NCBI RefSeq assembly: GCF_900460215.1 | Contig: NZ_UHIA01000003.1 | Span: 679,784 to 743,783 of the forward strand | Origin: Suttonella indologenes | GTDB taxonomy: Bacteria; Pseudomonadota; Gammaproteobacteria; Cardiobacteriales; Cardiobacteriaceae | DNA length: 64,000 bases | Reading direction: 5' to 3' | Translations under genes and position numbers: made by a program | Notes under the pieces: generated by a model | Told to the model about the DNA's origin: nothing | The model's input: only the letters and a program-made list of their open reading frames with translations | Databases searched by the model: none | In this document: positions 47,036 through 57,000 of the stretch, piece by piece | Position numbering within the stretch: position 1 is the first letter of the stretch | How the letters are laid out: every line of letters starts with the position of its first letter

Positions 47036-47686
47036 ATGTCAAATCAAGAATATCGCTATACGCTACATGCTGTTGTGCGTACAGATGAAGGGAAAGGTGC
47101 GAGCCGCCGCCTGCGTCGCGAGGGTTGGGTTCCTGCTATTGTTTATGGCGGTAATGCCGATCCGAAAAGCATTGCTATCAAGCAAGATGAATTGCAAAAA
47201 AATGCTAAGCACGACAGCTTTTTCTCTCAAATCATTAATTTGAAAATTGAAGGCGAAGAAGAACAAGAAATCTTAGTGCGCGATGTGCAGCACCACGTTT
47301 ACAAGCCTTTGTTCCAACATTTTGATTTCCAACGCATCGTGCGCGGTCAAGAATTGCATGCAAGCGTGGCATTGCATTTCATCAATGACGAAAAAATTCC
47401 CGGCGTCGTTGCCGGCGGCGTATTGTCTCGCGTATTAACCAGCTTGGACGTTGTTTGCCGTCCGCGTCATTTGCCTGAATACATCGAAGTGGATGTAGGC
47501 AATTTAGAAGTCGGCGAATCGATTACCGCAAAAGATATTAAATTCCCTGAGGGCGTACGCGTTGCAGGCGAATTGAGCGAAGATGAATTGTCGCAATTAG
47601 TGATTGCAAGCATTTTACGTCCTGCGGGCGGCGCATCTAGCACAAGTGCTGAAGAAGAAGCTGCTGATGCGGATGACGCTGAATAA
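47036..47686 (+). CDS. rplY: 50S ribosomal protein L25 (CTC-type, long form)
   Basis: L25/TL5 binds 5S rRNA. The N-terminal L25 domain (about 1-95) has GKGASRRLRREGWVPAIVYGG. The C-terminal beta domain (about 100-190) has RPRHLPEYIEVDVGNLEVGE, making it a CTC-type protein of 216 residues instead of the 94-residue E. coli form. The acidic tail is low-complexity. GGAG precedes the start; pth follows after 5 bp. Confidence 0.96.
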   Translation: MSNQEYRYTLHAVVRTDEGKGASRRLRREGWVPAIVYGGNADPKSIAIKQDELQKNAKHDSFFSQIINLKIEGEEEQEILVRDVQHHVYKPLFQHFDFQRIVRGQELHASVALHFINDEKIPGVVAGGVLSRVLTSLDVVCRPRHLPEYIEVDVGNLEVGESITAKDIKFPEGVRVAGELSEDELSQLVIASILRPAGGASSTSAEEEAADADDAE

Positions 47687-47691
47687 TCTAG

Positions 47692-48270
47692 ATGATTAAG
47701 CTCATTGTTGGCTTGGGAAATCCAGGTGAACAGTACCAAAAAACCCGCCATAATGCGGGTTTTTGGTTATTGGAAGAGCTGGCGCGTATTTCTGGAGGCG
47801 CACAATGGCGCGAAGAAAAAAAATTCTTTGCGCAATACTGCAAAATCTTGCTTGCGAATAAACCGCTTCATTTACTAATGCCGCAAACCTTTATGAATGC
47901 AAGCGGTAAATCTGTGGCGTCATTGGCGAATTTTTATAATCTCAGCGCCGATGAAATCTTAGTGGTACATGATGAGTTGGATTTGCCCGAAGGCGCTGCC
48001 AAGCTTAAGCAAGGCGGCGGTCATGGCGGACATAACGGTTTGCGTGATATTATTGCGGCATTAGATTCTCGGGAATTTCTGCGCTTACGCTTAGGCATTG
48101 ATCATCCCGGCGATCGTTCGCAGGTGGTGCATTATGTTTTGAAGGCACCCGGCAAAGAAGGGCGCGAAAAAATTGATGCGGGCATTGTTCGGGCATTGCG
48201 GGCAATAGAAATTTGTCAGAAAGAGAGCTTGGAAAAAGCCATGCTTTTTTTGCACACGGAAAATGCCTAG
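47692..48270 (+). CDS. pth: Peptidyl-tRNA hydrolase
   Basis: Pth recycles peptidyl-tRNA. Family motifs are VGLGNPGEQYQKTRHNAGFW with the catalytic His, LLMPQTFMNASGKSV, VVHDELDLPEG and KQGGGHGGHNGLRDI. The length is 192 residues. It lies directly downstream of rplY, probably in one transcript. Confidence 0.97.
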   Translation: MIKLIVGLGNPGEQYQKTRHNAGFWLLEELARISGGAQWREEKKFFAQYCKILLANKPLHLLMPQTFMNASGKSVASLANFYNLSADEILVVHDELDLPEGAAKLKQGGGHGGHNGLRDIIAALDSREFLRLRLGIDHPGDRSQVVHYVLKAPGKEGREKIDAGIVRALRAIEICQKESLEKAMLFLHTENA

Positions 48271-48286
48271 GTTTCATATGAAACCT
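48269..48286. promoter_or_regulatory. Perfect 18-bp palindrome between pth and ychF
   Basis: AGGTTTCATATGAAACCT overlaps the end of pth by two bases, and a T-rich stretch follows 9 bp later. It may be a weak terminator hairpin or a regulator operator. Confidence 0.4.
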
Positions 48287-48336
48287 CTTGATGTTTTTTA
48301 CGTGCTTAAATGAATGAAAAATGAGAAGGAGCAGTC

Positions 48337-49428
48337 ATGGGTTTTAATTGTGGCATTGTCGGTTTGCCGAATGTGGGGAAATCGACCTTATTTAATGCCT
48401 TAACTAATGCAGGTATTGATGCGCAAAATTATCCCTTTTGTACGATTGAGCCTAATACGGGCATTGTGCATGTGCCTGATCTGCGCTTGAAAGCATTGGC
48501 GGAAATCGTTAATCCGCAGCGCATTTTGCCGGCAACCATGGAATTTGTGGATATTGCCGGTTTGGTAGCCGGAGCCTCAAAAGGCGAGGGCTTGGGAAAC
48601 CAATTTTTAGCCAATATCCGCGAGACGGATGCGATTGCCCAAGTGGTGCGTTGTTTTGAAAATGATGATGTGGTGCATGTGGCGGGGGAAGTTAACCCCT
48701 TAAATGACATTCAGGTCATTGAATCCGAGCTGATTTTAGCCGATATGGCTTCTTTGGAGAAGGCGCAGCAACGCTTAGGGCGTATTGCCAAGGGCGGCGA
48801 TAAGGATGCCAAGCTGAAATTAGAGATTATCGCTAAACTGCTACCGCATTTGGAAAACGGCGAGTTGGCGCGTACTTATCCGCTTAGCGATGAGGAAAAA
48901 GCCGCAGCGCGCGAGTTTTTCTTGCTGACGATGAAGCCCATGATGTATGTGGCGAATGTGGCGGAGGACAATTCACCGGATAATCCGCATGTGAAAGCGG
49001 TGTATACCAAAGCAGCGCAAACGAATGCGGTGGTCGTAGAAGTCTGTGCGGCGATTGAGGCGGAATTATCCCAATTGGAGCCGGAAGAGCAGGCGGAATT
49101 ATTGGGCGAATACGGTTTGGAAGAACCGGGATTGAACCGCGTAATTCGCGCGGGTTATGAGTTATTGGATTTGGGAACGTATTTCACTGCCGGCGTGCAG
49201 GAAGTGCGAGCTTGGACAATGCCGAAAAACGCGACTGCGCCGCAAGCGGCGGGCGTGATTCACAGCGATTTCGAGCGCGGATTTATTCGTGCGGAAGTGA
49301 TTGCTTATGAGGATTTTGTTGCTTGTCGTGGCGAACAAGGCGCGAAAGAAGCAGGAAAATGGCGTTTGGAAGGCAAGGATTATCACGTCAATGAAGGCGA
49401 TGTGATACATTTTCGTTTTAATGTGTAA
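48337..49428 (+). CDS. ychF: Redox-regulated ATPase YchF (OLA1 family)
   Basis: This Obg-like P-loop ATPase is associated with ribosomes and stress. G1 is [15 protein letters not shown], and the switch region has [18 protein letters not shown]. The NVAEDN segment near residue 208 replaces NKxD, consistent with ATP preference, and a C-terminal TGS domain follows. The length of 363 residues is standard. It follows pth as in other gammaproteobacteria. Confidence 0.97.
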   Translation: MGFNCGIVGLPNVGKSTLFNALTNAGIDAQNYPFCTIEPNTGIVHVPDLRLKALAEIVNPQRILPATMEFVDIAGLVAGASKGEGLGNQFLANIRETDAIAQVVRCFENDDVVHVAGEVNPLNDIQVIESELILADMASLEKAQQRLGRIAKGGDKDAKLKLEIIAKLLPHLENGELARTYPLSDEEKAAAREFFLLTMKPMMYVANVAEDNSPDNPHVKAVYTKAAQTNAVVVEVCAAIEAELSQLEPEEQAELLGEYGLEEPGLNRVIRAGYELLDLGTYFTAGVQEVRAWTMPKNATAPQAAGVIHSDFERGFIRAEVIAYEDFVACRGEQGAKEAGKWRLEGKDYHVNEGDVIHFRFNV

Positions 49429-49443
49429 TAAGTGAGAAATTTT

Positions 49444-50013
49444 ATGGCAAATTATTCAACTAATGATTTTCGCGGCGGATTAAAAATTATGCTGGACGGC
49501 GATCCTTACAGCATCGTTGAAAACGAATTCGTCAAACCGGGCAAAGGACAGGCCTTTACGCGTACTAAAGTGCGTAATTTAAAAACAGGACGCGTGATTG
49601 AGCGTACTTTTAAGTCCGGCGATACGGTTGAAGCGGCGGACGTCATGGAAACCAATATGCAATATTTGTATAAAGACGGCGACAATTGGTATTTCATGAA
49701 TGCGGAAACTTTCGAGCAACTGCCGGCGCCGCAAAGTGCGATTGAAGATGTGGAAAAATGGCTGAAAGAACAGGATGAATGCACCGTCGTATTATGGAAC
49801 GGCAATATCATCAGCGTAACCGCACCGAATTTTATCGAGCGCAAAATCATTGATACCGATCCCGGCTTGCGCGGCGATACTTCCGGCGGTGGCGGCAAAC
49901 CGGCGACGATTGAAACCGGTGCGGTGGTGCGTGTGCCATTGTTCTTGAACATCGGCGATGTGATTAAAATCGATACCCGCAGCGGCGAATATTTAGGTCG
50001 TGCAAAAGAATAA
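49444..50013 (+). CDS. efp: Elongation factor P
   Basis: EF-P rescues ribosomes stalled on polyproline. The modification loop reads KPGKGQAF with Lys34, fitting EpmA/EpmB-type beta-lysylation (the modifying genes are not in the window). The C-terminal domain ends [20 protein letters not shown] 49444 (189 residues) matches the family start; the frame extends four codons upstream. Confidence 0.97.
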   Translation: MANYSTNDFRGGLKIMLDGDPYSIVENEFVKPGKGQAFTRTKVRNLKTGRVIERTFKSGDTVEAADVMETNMQYLYKDGDNWYFMNAETFEQLPAPQSAIEDVEKWLKEQDECTVVLWNGNIISVTAPNFIERKIIDTDPGLRGDTSGGGGKPATIETGAVVRVPLFLNIGDVIKIDTRSGEYLGRAKE

Positions 50014-50025
50014 ACGGAGGCGAAT

Positions 50026-50622
50026 ATGCTTGCGCTGAAAAGAAGTTCATGGCTGGTGCTGCTATTGGTATTAGCGGCTTGTGTCACCGTTAATATCTAT
50101 TTCCCTGCGGCTGCCGCGGGAAAAGCGGCGGATCAAATCATTGAAGATATTTGGCAGGGTGCGAAAAATGCGCCGCTACCGCCGCAAGCAAGCAATGATA
50201 GGCATTGGGATGAACCGATGCGGCGTGCATTAGTGGCGGTAGTGAGTATGTCAAGCCGCACGGCCTATGCGCAAGACATCGACTTCAATGCCAATTCTGC
50301 CGAGATTTCTGCGATTAAATCGCGGATGAGCGCGCGATTTGGCAAAATCCGTCCTTACTATGCTTCAGGCGCCATCGGTTTTGCAGACAATGGCTACGTG
50401 GTTTTGCGCGATGCTTCTGTCGTGCCGATGTCCGAGCGCGGACAAGCGCAGCAATTGGTCAACGCAGAAAATGCCGACCGCAAAGCGCTATATGCGGCGA
50501 TTGCCAAAGCCAATAATCAGCCCGGTTGGGCGGATCAAATCCGCCAAGTATTTGCCCAACGCTGGATTGAGCAGGCGGAAAGCGGCTGGTGGGTAGAAAG
50601 CGGCGGCTGGAAGCAGAAATAA
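50026..50622 (+). CDS. DUF1318/YdbL-type lipoprotein
   Basis: The 198-residue protein has a signal peptide with lipobox LAAC followed directly by VTVNIYFPAAAAGKAADQII, the start typical of DUF1318 proteins. The YdbL-like part follows from about residue 85 (KSRMSARFGKIRPYYASGAIGFADNGYV). Probably an envelope lipoprotein; YdbL-type proteins are encoded next to the phospholipid transporter YdbH in E. coli, which is not seen here. GGAGG lies before the start; the stop overlaps the next ATG. Confidence 0.82.
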   Translation: MLALKRSSWLVLLLVLAACVTVNIYFPAAAAGKAADQIIEDIWQGAKNAPLPPQASNDRHWDEPMRRALVAVVSMSSRTAYAQDIDFNANSAEISAIKSRMSARFGKIRPYYASGAIGFADNGYVVLRDASVVPMSERGQAQQLVNAENADRKALYAAIAKANNQPGWADQIRQVFAQRWIEQAESGWWVESGGWKQK

Positions 50623-51413
50623 TGCTAGATAATAACGTCCTAATTTTTGATATTGAAACCGTCGCTGATTGCGACGGTTATCGTTTATTGCATCGGCTGC
50701 CCGAGGATTTAAGCGAAAACGAGATTGTCGCCATCATGAATAATGAGCGCTTGGCGGAAAACGGAAGCACGTTTTACCGCCATCATCTGCATAAAGTGGT
50801 GACGATTTCTTTATTGCTGTTGAGCGGCAATAAAATCAAATTATGGAGCTTGGGGCGGGAAAACGAAACGGAGCAAAGCCTGATTGCCCGCTTTTTTGCC
50901 GGCATTGATAAAACATTGCCTACATTAGTGAGCTGGAACGGTAGCGGATTTGATTTGCCCGTTTTGCATTACCGTGCCTTATTTCACGGCATTAGTGCGC
51001 CGGCATATTTTGAAATCGGCGAGCAAGACAATCAATTCCGCTACAACAACTACATCAGCCGTTTTCATTGGCGGCATATTGACATGATGGACGTACTGTC
51101 CGGCTATCAAGCTAATACGCGCGCCTCTTTAAATGATGTGGCGAAACTCTGCGCTTTGCCGGGAAAACTCGATACCGACGGTTCTCAAGTGCAAACCTTA
51201 TGGCAAAACGGCGAAAAAGAAAAAATCTGCGATTACTGCGAAACCGATGTGCTCAATACCTACGGCGTTTACCTGCGTTTTGAACTTTTGCGCGGAAGAT
51301 TGCAGCCGGCGGAATACGAGGAAAAAATCGCCCAATTGCGCGCTTATTTGCAGCATCTGTCGGAAAACGGCGCCACTCATATCACGGAATTTTTAGAGGC
51401 CTGGCATGTATGA
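50622..51413 (+). CDS. Predicted 3'-5' exonuclease of the PolB-like family
   Basis: This is a DnaQ/RNase-H-fold nuclease with DEDD motifs: ExoI LIFDIETVAD near residue 10, ExoII LVSWNGSGFDLPVLHYR near 105, and ExoIII CDYCETDVLNTYGVY near 205. It resembles PF10108-type proteins of about 260 residues, whose biological role is not established. ATG 50622 overlaps the preceding stop (TAATG). Confidence 0.85.
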   Translation: MLDNNVLIFDIETVADCDGYRLLHRLPEDLSENEIVAIMNNERLAENGSTFYRHHLHKVVTISLLLLSGNKIKLWSLGRENETEQSLIARFFAGIDKTLPTLVSWNGSGFDLPVLHYRALFHGISAPAYFEIGEQDNQFRYNNYISRFHWRHIDMMDVLSGYQANTRASLNDVAKLCALPGKLDTDGSQVQTLWQNGEKEKICDYCETDVLNTYGVYLRFELLRGRLQPAEYEEKIAQLRAYLQHLSENGATHITEFLEAWHV

Positions 51414-51729
51414 TTCAAAAGCAGACGTGATTTATCGCGTGCAATTCAAAACGGATGACAAACATTACGACTTATTTGTTCGTCACGTCTATCCTTCGGA
51501 TATGTCAGGTTTTATCTGTTTGGAAGGCTTTACCTTTCTTGAGGAAAACCGCAGGATTATCGATCCGCGCACCGAAAAATTGAGCTTGGAATTCGGGCAG
51601 GTGGAAACCGCCTTTATTCCTTATTACCAAGTTATCCGCATAGACCAAGTCAAACAAGTCGGCGAAAGCCGTATCAGTGACGCGCAAAACAGCGGTAAAA
51701 TCCGCCATTTCCCGCAAGCAAGCCATTAA
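51406..51729 (+). CDS. DUF1820 family protein
   Basis: This 107-residue soluble protein matches the DUF1820 pattern seen in Pseudomonas: YRVQFKTDDKHYDLFVRHVY, FICLEGFTFLEE, VDPR/TEKLSLEF-like block, then FIPYYQVIRIDQVKQVGESR. It overlaps the exonuclease gene by eight bases, so the two are probably co-translated. Function unknown. Confidence 0.8.
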   Translation: MYDSKADVIYRVQFKTDDKHYDLFVRHVYPSDMSGFICLEGFTFLEENRRIIDPRTEKLSLEFGQVETAFIPYYQVIRIDQVKQVGESRISDAQNSGKIRHFPQASH

Positions 51730-51833
51730 ACAAATGATGAAGTCTTATTCATAATTTGGTGTTTGACTTTTACATCATCAAGCGACAAGCTATGATGATT
51801 TACGTTCATTACTTTACATTTTGGAGACCAACC

Positions 51834-52586
51834 ATGAACACAAAAAATTTAGCGATTGCCTTATTATTATCTGCCGGTCTGCTGAGCGCTTGTTCCGACG
51901 ATACAAAAGAAAAAGCAGCTAATGCTGCCGAGCAAACCGGTGCGGCGGTCAGCTCTGCTGCCCAAGATGCGAAAGCGGCGGCAGGAGAAGCGGCTCAAGC
52001 AGCAAAAGAAGCTACTTCAAATGCTGCACAAGCAACTAAAGAAGCGACTCAAGCTGCCGGTGAGAAAATGGCAGAAGTGGCGCATGATGCCAAAGAAGCG
52101 ACCGCAAACGCTGTCGAATCTGCCAGTGAAAGCATTGCGCAAACATCAGAAGATATCAAACAAGGTGCGGCAGAGCTCAAAGCAGATGCACAAGCAGCCG
52201 CAGCGAATGCTGCAGATACTGTATCTAATGCCGCTGCAACAGCAGCAGAAGACGTCAAACAGGCTACAAGCCAAGCTGCCGTAAATGGGGAACATGCCGT
52301 AGAAAATGCAGCCAGTGCCGTATTAGAAGCGACTCAAGAAGCAGCGGACAACATCCGCAATCAAGGTGCGGAATTAAGCAGCCCTACGCAAAATGCCGCT
52401 GAAGACAGCGCTGAAAAAGTCGCGGAAGCGGCGGAAAAAGCAGCCGAACACGTTCATGAGCATGGTGCCGTCTCGGTTGATGCCGCTGCAGAGCAGGTGG
52501 CAAATGCTGCAGAAGGCGCAGCTGCGGAAGTAAAAATGGAAGCTCAAGACATTATTCAAAAAGCGGATAGTGAAATCGCTAAATAA
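51834..52586 (+). CDS. Ala-rich helical-repeat lipoprotein
   Basis: The signal peptide has lipobox LSAC. The mature part of about 230 residues is almost entirely Ala, Glu, Lys, Asp, Gln and Thr, in 11-residue-like amphipathic repeats (for example AAQAAKEATSNAAQATKEAT), reminiscent of LEA or apolipoprotein-type helices. TTGGAG precedes ATG 51834; the frame runs 26 codons further upstream without a site. It is probably an extended helical rod on the outer membrane. No named family; followed by a strong terminator. Confidence 0.75.
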   Translation: MNTKNLAIALLLSAGLLSACSDDTKEKAANAAEQTGAAVSSAAQDAKAAAGEAAQAAKEATSNAAQATKEATQAAGEKMAEVAHDAKEATANAVESASESIAQTSEDIKQGAAELKADAQAAAANAADTVSNAAATAAEDVKQATSQAAVNGEHAVENAASAVLEATQEAADNIRNQGAELSSPTQNAAEDSAEKVAEAAEKAAEHVHEHGAVSVDAAAEQVANAAEGAAAEVKMEAQDIIQKADSEIAK

Positions 52587-52602
52587 GTTGGCGGATACGT
52601 AG

Positions 52603-52632
52603 AAAAAACCTCGCAAATTTTGCGAGGTTTTT
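52603..52632 (+). terminator. Terminator after the Ala-rich lipoprotein gene
   Basis: AAAACCTCGCAAA and TTTGCGAGGTTTT are fully complementary (palindrome around 52617/52618) and end in T-rich sequence. Confidence 0.88.
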
Positions 52633-52667
52633 ATTGCTTAGATTTAACCCTGAAAAGTAAGAATGCA

Positions 52668-52750
52668 GTCGAAGAAGTGAAAATTATAGTCGAATAATTA
52701 TAGTCGAAGAAGTGAAAATTATAGTCGAATAATTATAGTCGAATAATTGA
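52668..52750. repeat. 35-bp direct repeat built of TATAGTCGAA units
   Basis: The unit starting GTCGAAGAAGTGAAAATTATA occurs at 52668 and again at 52703 (period 35 bp), followed by further GTCGAATAATTATA half-units. The AT-rich TATAGTCG motif resembles the ends of the IS630-type elements. No coding potential. Confidence 0.8.
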
Positions 52751-53027
52751 ATAGTATAGTCAATTCATGACAAAGACGAACATTATATTTTTAACCTTAG
52801 CTTAGGCATTTATGCTGGACTGACACACGCCATAACAAATTGTATTGGGTATAAATATCTAAGCTAATAATTTATAAAGAAGTAGGTCGGATTCTTGAAT
52901 CCGTCAAATTTATATTTTAAGTAATATCGGATACAAGTATCCGACCTACCGATTGAAAAATGATCAAGTTTGCCATAAATTGACTATATTACGCGCCTTG
53001 TACTGCTTTTTCACTTTTCCGACTATA
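52699..53027. mobile_element. Outer MITE-like element, interrupted by the element at 52755-52988
   Basis: TATAGTCGAAGAAGTGAAAA (52699-52718) and the reverse complement of 53008-53027 agree at 18 of 20 positions, forming terminal inverted repeats ending in TATAGTC. Without the 234-bp inner element the outer one is about 95 bp. No coding content. Confidence 0.55.
52755..52988. mobile_element. 234-bp MITE-like element with TATAGTCAATT ends
   Basis: The 20-bp ends are inverted repeats with two mismatches (TATAGTCAATTCATGACAAA on the left), bordered by TA. The interior differs from the 105-bp MITEs and includes an internal inverted pair, GTAGGTCGGATTCTTGAATCC near 52883 and GGATACAAGTATCCGACCTAC near 52928. 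It belongs to the same end-family as the copies at 12012 and 53370. Confidence 0.7.
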
Positions 53028-53369
53028 AATCAAAGAATTGAAAAACTGACACAAGATGGCGAGTTACAGACGTTAGAGAAGGTATGAAAAAGAGAGGCGA
53101 ATCTGTAACTCTTTGTAAATTATTTGACTTATATCCAAGCAAATAATATGAGAAATTACTTACAAAGATTTTTGTAATTTAGTGGCTTAGAAACTGCACG
53201 CTATGAGCGCGTTTGTTCATTCCGAATTATTGTGGATTACTTTTTATTATTTGAACCTCATTTCTTTTTGTTGCTTTATTCATCTAATTTCATTAGAAAA
53301 TAACTAAGAATTAATTTTTGCATCAAGAAAGTTTGGCTCGGATTTTGCATTGTTAACTCATGAGAATAA
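53028..53369. other. AT-rich gap without recognisable genes
   Basis: These 342 bp between two miniature elements are strongly AT-rich with only short frames and no tRNA or RNA gene I can recognise. They lie at the boundary of the adhesin locus. Confidence 0.6.
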
Positions 53370-53474
53370 TATAGTCAATTCATGACAAAGTTGCACACCT
53401 AAAAATATCAAGCTTTACTATTGTACAAGCTAACATATAAAAACTGTGTCTTTATTTGAGCTGAATTGACTATA
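53370..53474 (-). mobile_element. 105-bp MITE, copy B (inverted relative to copy A)
   Basis: The reverse complement equals 12012-12116 except at two adjacent positions. The ends TATAGTCAATTCA and TGAATTGACTATA are intact, TA-bordered. It lies 81 bp upstream of the adhesin-associated lipoprotein gene, so it may contribute to its promoter region. Confidence 0.8.
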
Positions 53475-53555
53475 GTTGTAACATATTTGTTCCTATTATT
53501 TATTGAGTATTTTGGCATTTAAGAAATTGTTACATTAGACGTTAATGGAGGATAT

Positions 53556-54044
53556 ATGAAACGCATCATACCCGGCCTACTCTCATTGGCTTTAGCCGCC
53601 TGTGCCCATCAAGGCAATCACATCAGCTGGCAAGACTTCAATCAAAGCGGCGTACAAGAAGCACAAGCACAGCAAGGCCTGCTGGTTTTCTACCGCAGCG
53701 GGGAAGAGAAAATGGGCTCGGCCGTAAACCTCTCTATTGACGGACAATACCTCAGCTCCCTACTTGCCGGCGGACACATCAGCACCCCCGTATGCCCCAG
53801 TGCCCACCAAATCACCGCTGTTCCCACAGGCAAAGACCAAGCCTACCTAAGCAAACTCAAGCAACACGGCAGCAGCCTCAACATCCAAGCAGGGCAAACC
53901 GTTTACATCAAAATCCATAGCGACGGCAACAACGCGCAACTCCAACAAATCGACCCGCAAACCGCCCAAACAGAACTTGCGCAGACCCGAACACAAGCCC
54001 ACACCCTCGCGCGCTTAAGCCCAAGCATCAGCTGCGCCCACTAA
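53556..54044 (+). CDS. Small lipoprotein upstream of the giant adhesin (DUF2846-like)
   Basis: The 162-residue protein has a signal peptide with lipobox LAAC. The mature part reads GLLVFYRSGEEKMGSAVNLS, then a DGQYLSSLLAGGHISTPVCP block and HQITAVPTG, a pattern resembling DUF2846-type beta-sandwich lipoproteins. The C-terminal 30 residues are Gln/Thr-rich. GGAGG precedes the start, and the stop is 39 bp before the adhesin start, so co-transcription is likely. A role in adhesin export or anchoring is inference. Confidence 0.78.
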   Translation: MKRIIPGLLSLALAACAHQGNHISWQDFNQSGVQEAQAQQGLLVFYRSGEEKMGSAVNLSIDGQYLSSLLAGGHISTPVCPSAHQITAVPTGKDQAYLSKLKQHGSSLNIQAGQTVYIKIHSDGNNAQLQQIDPQTAQTELAQTRTQAHTLARLSPSISCAH

Positions 54045-54083
54045 ACACGTATCAAGAAACACAAAGCAAAAAGGTAAAAACAC

Positions 54084-57000
54084 ATGGCAACAATCACAGT
54101 ATCCATCCAACAAGGCAACAACACCCTTAACAGCCACCGCCTCGCCACAGAAAACACAGAAGCCCTACGCATCCAAGCGCAAAAAAACGTCAACTACCTA
54201 TTAACAGACGAAAGCACAGGCTTCGCCCCTGAAAACCTCACCGCCACCCGACACGGCAAAGACCTGCATATCGCCTTCGAAGGCAGCCAAGAAGCCGACC
54301 TCATCATTGAAAACTACTACGAAGACGGCAACAACAACCTCCTCATCGGCCTACACGAAAACGGTCAATACTACGCCTACATTCCGGAATCGGCGAACAA
54401 CCTCGACATCGTCACCCAACTGGCCGAACAAGTCTCGGCAGGACAAGCCCTAGGCGGCGAAGCACTGAGCGCAGCCGTATTTAACTCCGCATTCAACCCC
54501 GCCTGGCTCTTCCTTCCCCTCGCCATCGGCGGCATAGCCGCAGCAGCCGGCGGCGGCAGCAGCAGCAATAATGGCGGCGGCAGCAATAATAATAACAACA
54601 GCGTAATAGCAAGCCCCGACATCGAACCCAGCACCAATAATGCTGAGAACAAATTTGACGGCGGCGCCAGCGTGATACCTAGCGCTAATGCCGGCACACT
54701 CAACATCAGCTACCTCGACCACAACGGCAAAAAAATAGAAATTAAAGCGACTAAAAGCGATCATGACAACGATCCTTCTACCCCTGCCATCTGGACGGCA
54801 ACCGACCAAAACGGCAAAACATTGCCAAATGCCCAAGACCCTAACAGCCCTTGGATAGACCCGACAAGCGGCAAAGTAACCCTGCCGCCCAACAGCGTAC
54901 CAAACGGCGAAACAGTGAGCGCCGAGCAAAGCATTGACGGCAAAAACAGCAGCCCTGCGACAGAAAAAATCACCGACCAAATCCCGCCGAATGCACTGCA
55001 CATCAGCGTCGACCAAGACAGCGGCAAAGTCAGCATTGATCCAAACACAGATCCAAGCACGACACAAACAAGCATTACTTATATTAACGACCAAGGCGAA
55101 GAAACAACCGTTATTACCGCCAAAGGCGACCATGACAATAATCCGAACACGCCGGATACTTGGGCGGTAGTGGATGAGAACGGCGAAGAAATTTCAAACT
55201 CAGATGTTGAAATCGATTCGAGAACAGGAACCATTACCATTGCCGGCGAAAAAATCAAAGCGGAAAGCAAAATCGAAGCGAAAGCCTCAGACGGTCTCAA
55301 TATTAGCCAGCCTGCAACAGCCTACGAACCGGCAGCGCCTCAACCGCGCATTACCGCCAACATCGACGGCAGCGCCACCGTAGACGCACTCAAAAACGTA
55401 AAAGATTCGACCCTCGAGATTTCAGGCACCTACGCACAACCGCAAGCAGGCATAGACACATTCAAATTCACTCTGAACTGGGACGGCATAAAATGGGCGG
55501 CCCAAAATACGAGCGACCCCATTACAGTCGGAACCGACCCTGCTGACGGCAAACCCATCGTCACCGTTAACGCAGGCGTTGCCAAAGACGGCAGCCAAAT
55601 CACAGCCATTCAAAAGGTTCCCGGACTTGGACAAGGTAAACATGAAGTCACCATGCGCGATCAAATCCCCGAGCCGCAGGTCATTGACAACAGCGACGGC
55701 TCCGTCAGCATCACGCCGAAAACAAGCAAAATCGCAGAACCGACAGAAGTCACCATCACCTACACCGATGAAAGCGGTGCAGAGAAAACCGTGACTGTTA
55801 GCAAAGATCCGAACAACAACAAATGGACATCATCGAATCCTAACATCACAGCAAACCCTATCACAGGGGCAGTCACCCTTCCCGAGTCAAGCGTACAAGA
55901 CGGCTCAACCGTCAGCGCCAAACAAAAAGTAACACTCACAGACCCTAACACCCAAAAACAAACAAGCGTCGTCAGCAGCGACGAAACCGTCATTGCCGGC
56001 AACGCAATCCCTAATCCTGAAATCATCGCCAACAACGACGGCTCCGTCAGCATCAAACCCAGCGACACCGCCAAGCAAACCACCATCAACTACACCGACG
56101 AAAACGGCAAAGAACAAGAAAAAACCTTCACCAAAGAAGATACCAATGGCGACGGCAGACCGGACACTTGGAAAGACAATGACCCTAACGACAAAGTCAG
56201 CATCGACCCGATGACCGGCGAAATCACCATCCCTGCCGACGAAGTCAAAGACGGCAGCACCGCCACCGCCACCCAAACCCTGCCTAACGACACACAAGGA
56301 ACCGGACAAACCACCGCCAAAGCCCAAAACGGCGACAGCAGCACCACCGTCAAACCGGACATCAAAGCAGGACCGGACGGCTCAGCCATCGTCACCCTGC
56401 ACCCGGATGCCGAAAAAAGCACCATCACCTATACCGATGAAAAAGGCAAAGGCAAAATCGTCACCGTCAGCAAAGACCCCAAAACCAATGAATGGACAAG
56501 CAGCGATCCGGCAGCAGTCAGCATCGATGCAAGCGGTGAAAAACCCGTCATCACCGTCGCCGGCACAGACATCAAAGACGGATCAACCGTCACCGCCACC
56601 CAAAGCACCGCCGCAGGCGCCAGCGACCCTGCCAGCGTTAAAGTAGCGGACAATACACCTGAGCCGACAATTAAAGCCGAAGAAAACGGCAGCGTAAGCG
56701 TGACGCCGAGCAAAGAAGCGACAGAAGTCAACATCCGCTACACCGATGAAAGCGGTAAAGAAAAAACCGTCACCGTCAGCAAAGATCCGAACAACAACAA
56801 ATGGACAGGCGACAATCCTTCAGTCAGCGTAGACAAAGACACAGGCACCGTTAGCATACCTGCGGATAAAGTCAAAGACGGCAGTGAAGTCACCGCCAAC
56901 CAAACCGTTGACGGACAGAAAAGCAATGATGCTACTGATCGCGCCAAAGAAACAGCCACCCAAGCAGACACCACGCCACCAGTCAAAGCCCCAAGCGCAC

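Noticed and set aside
52668..52750. CRISPR-like short direct repeats
   Set aside because: Only two full 35-bp units without unique spacers, made of simple TATAGTCGAA subunits, and no cas genes nearby.
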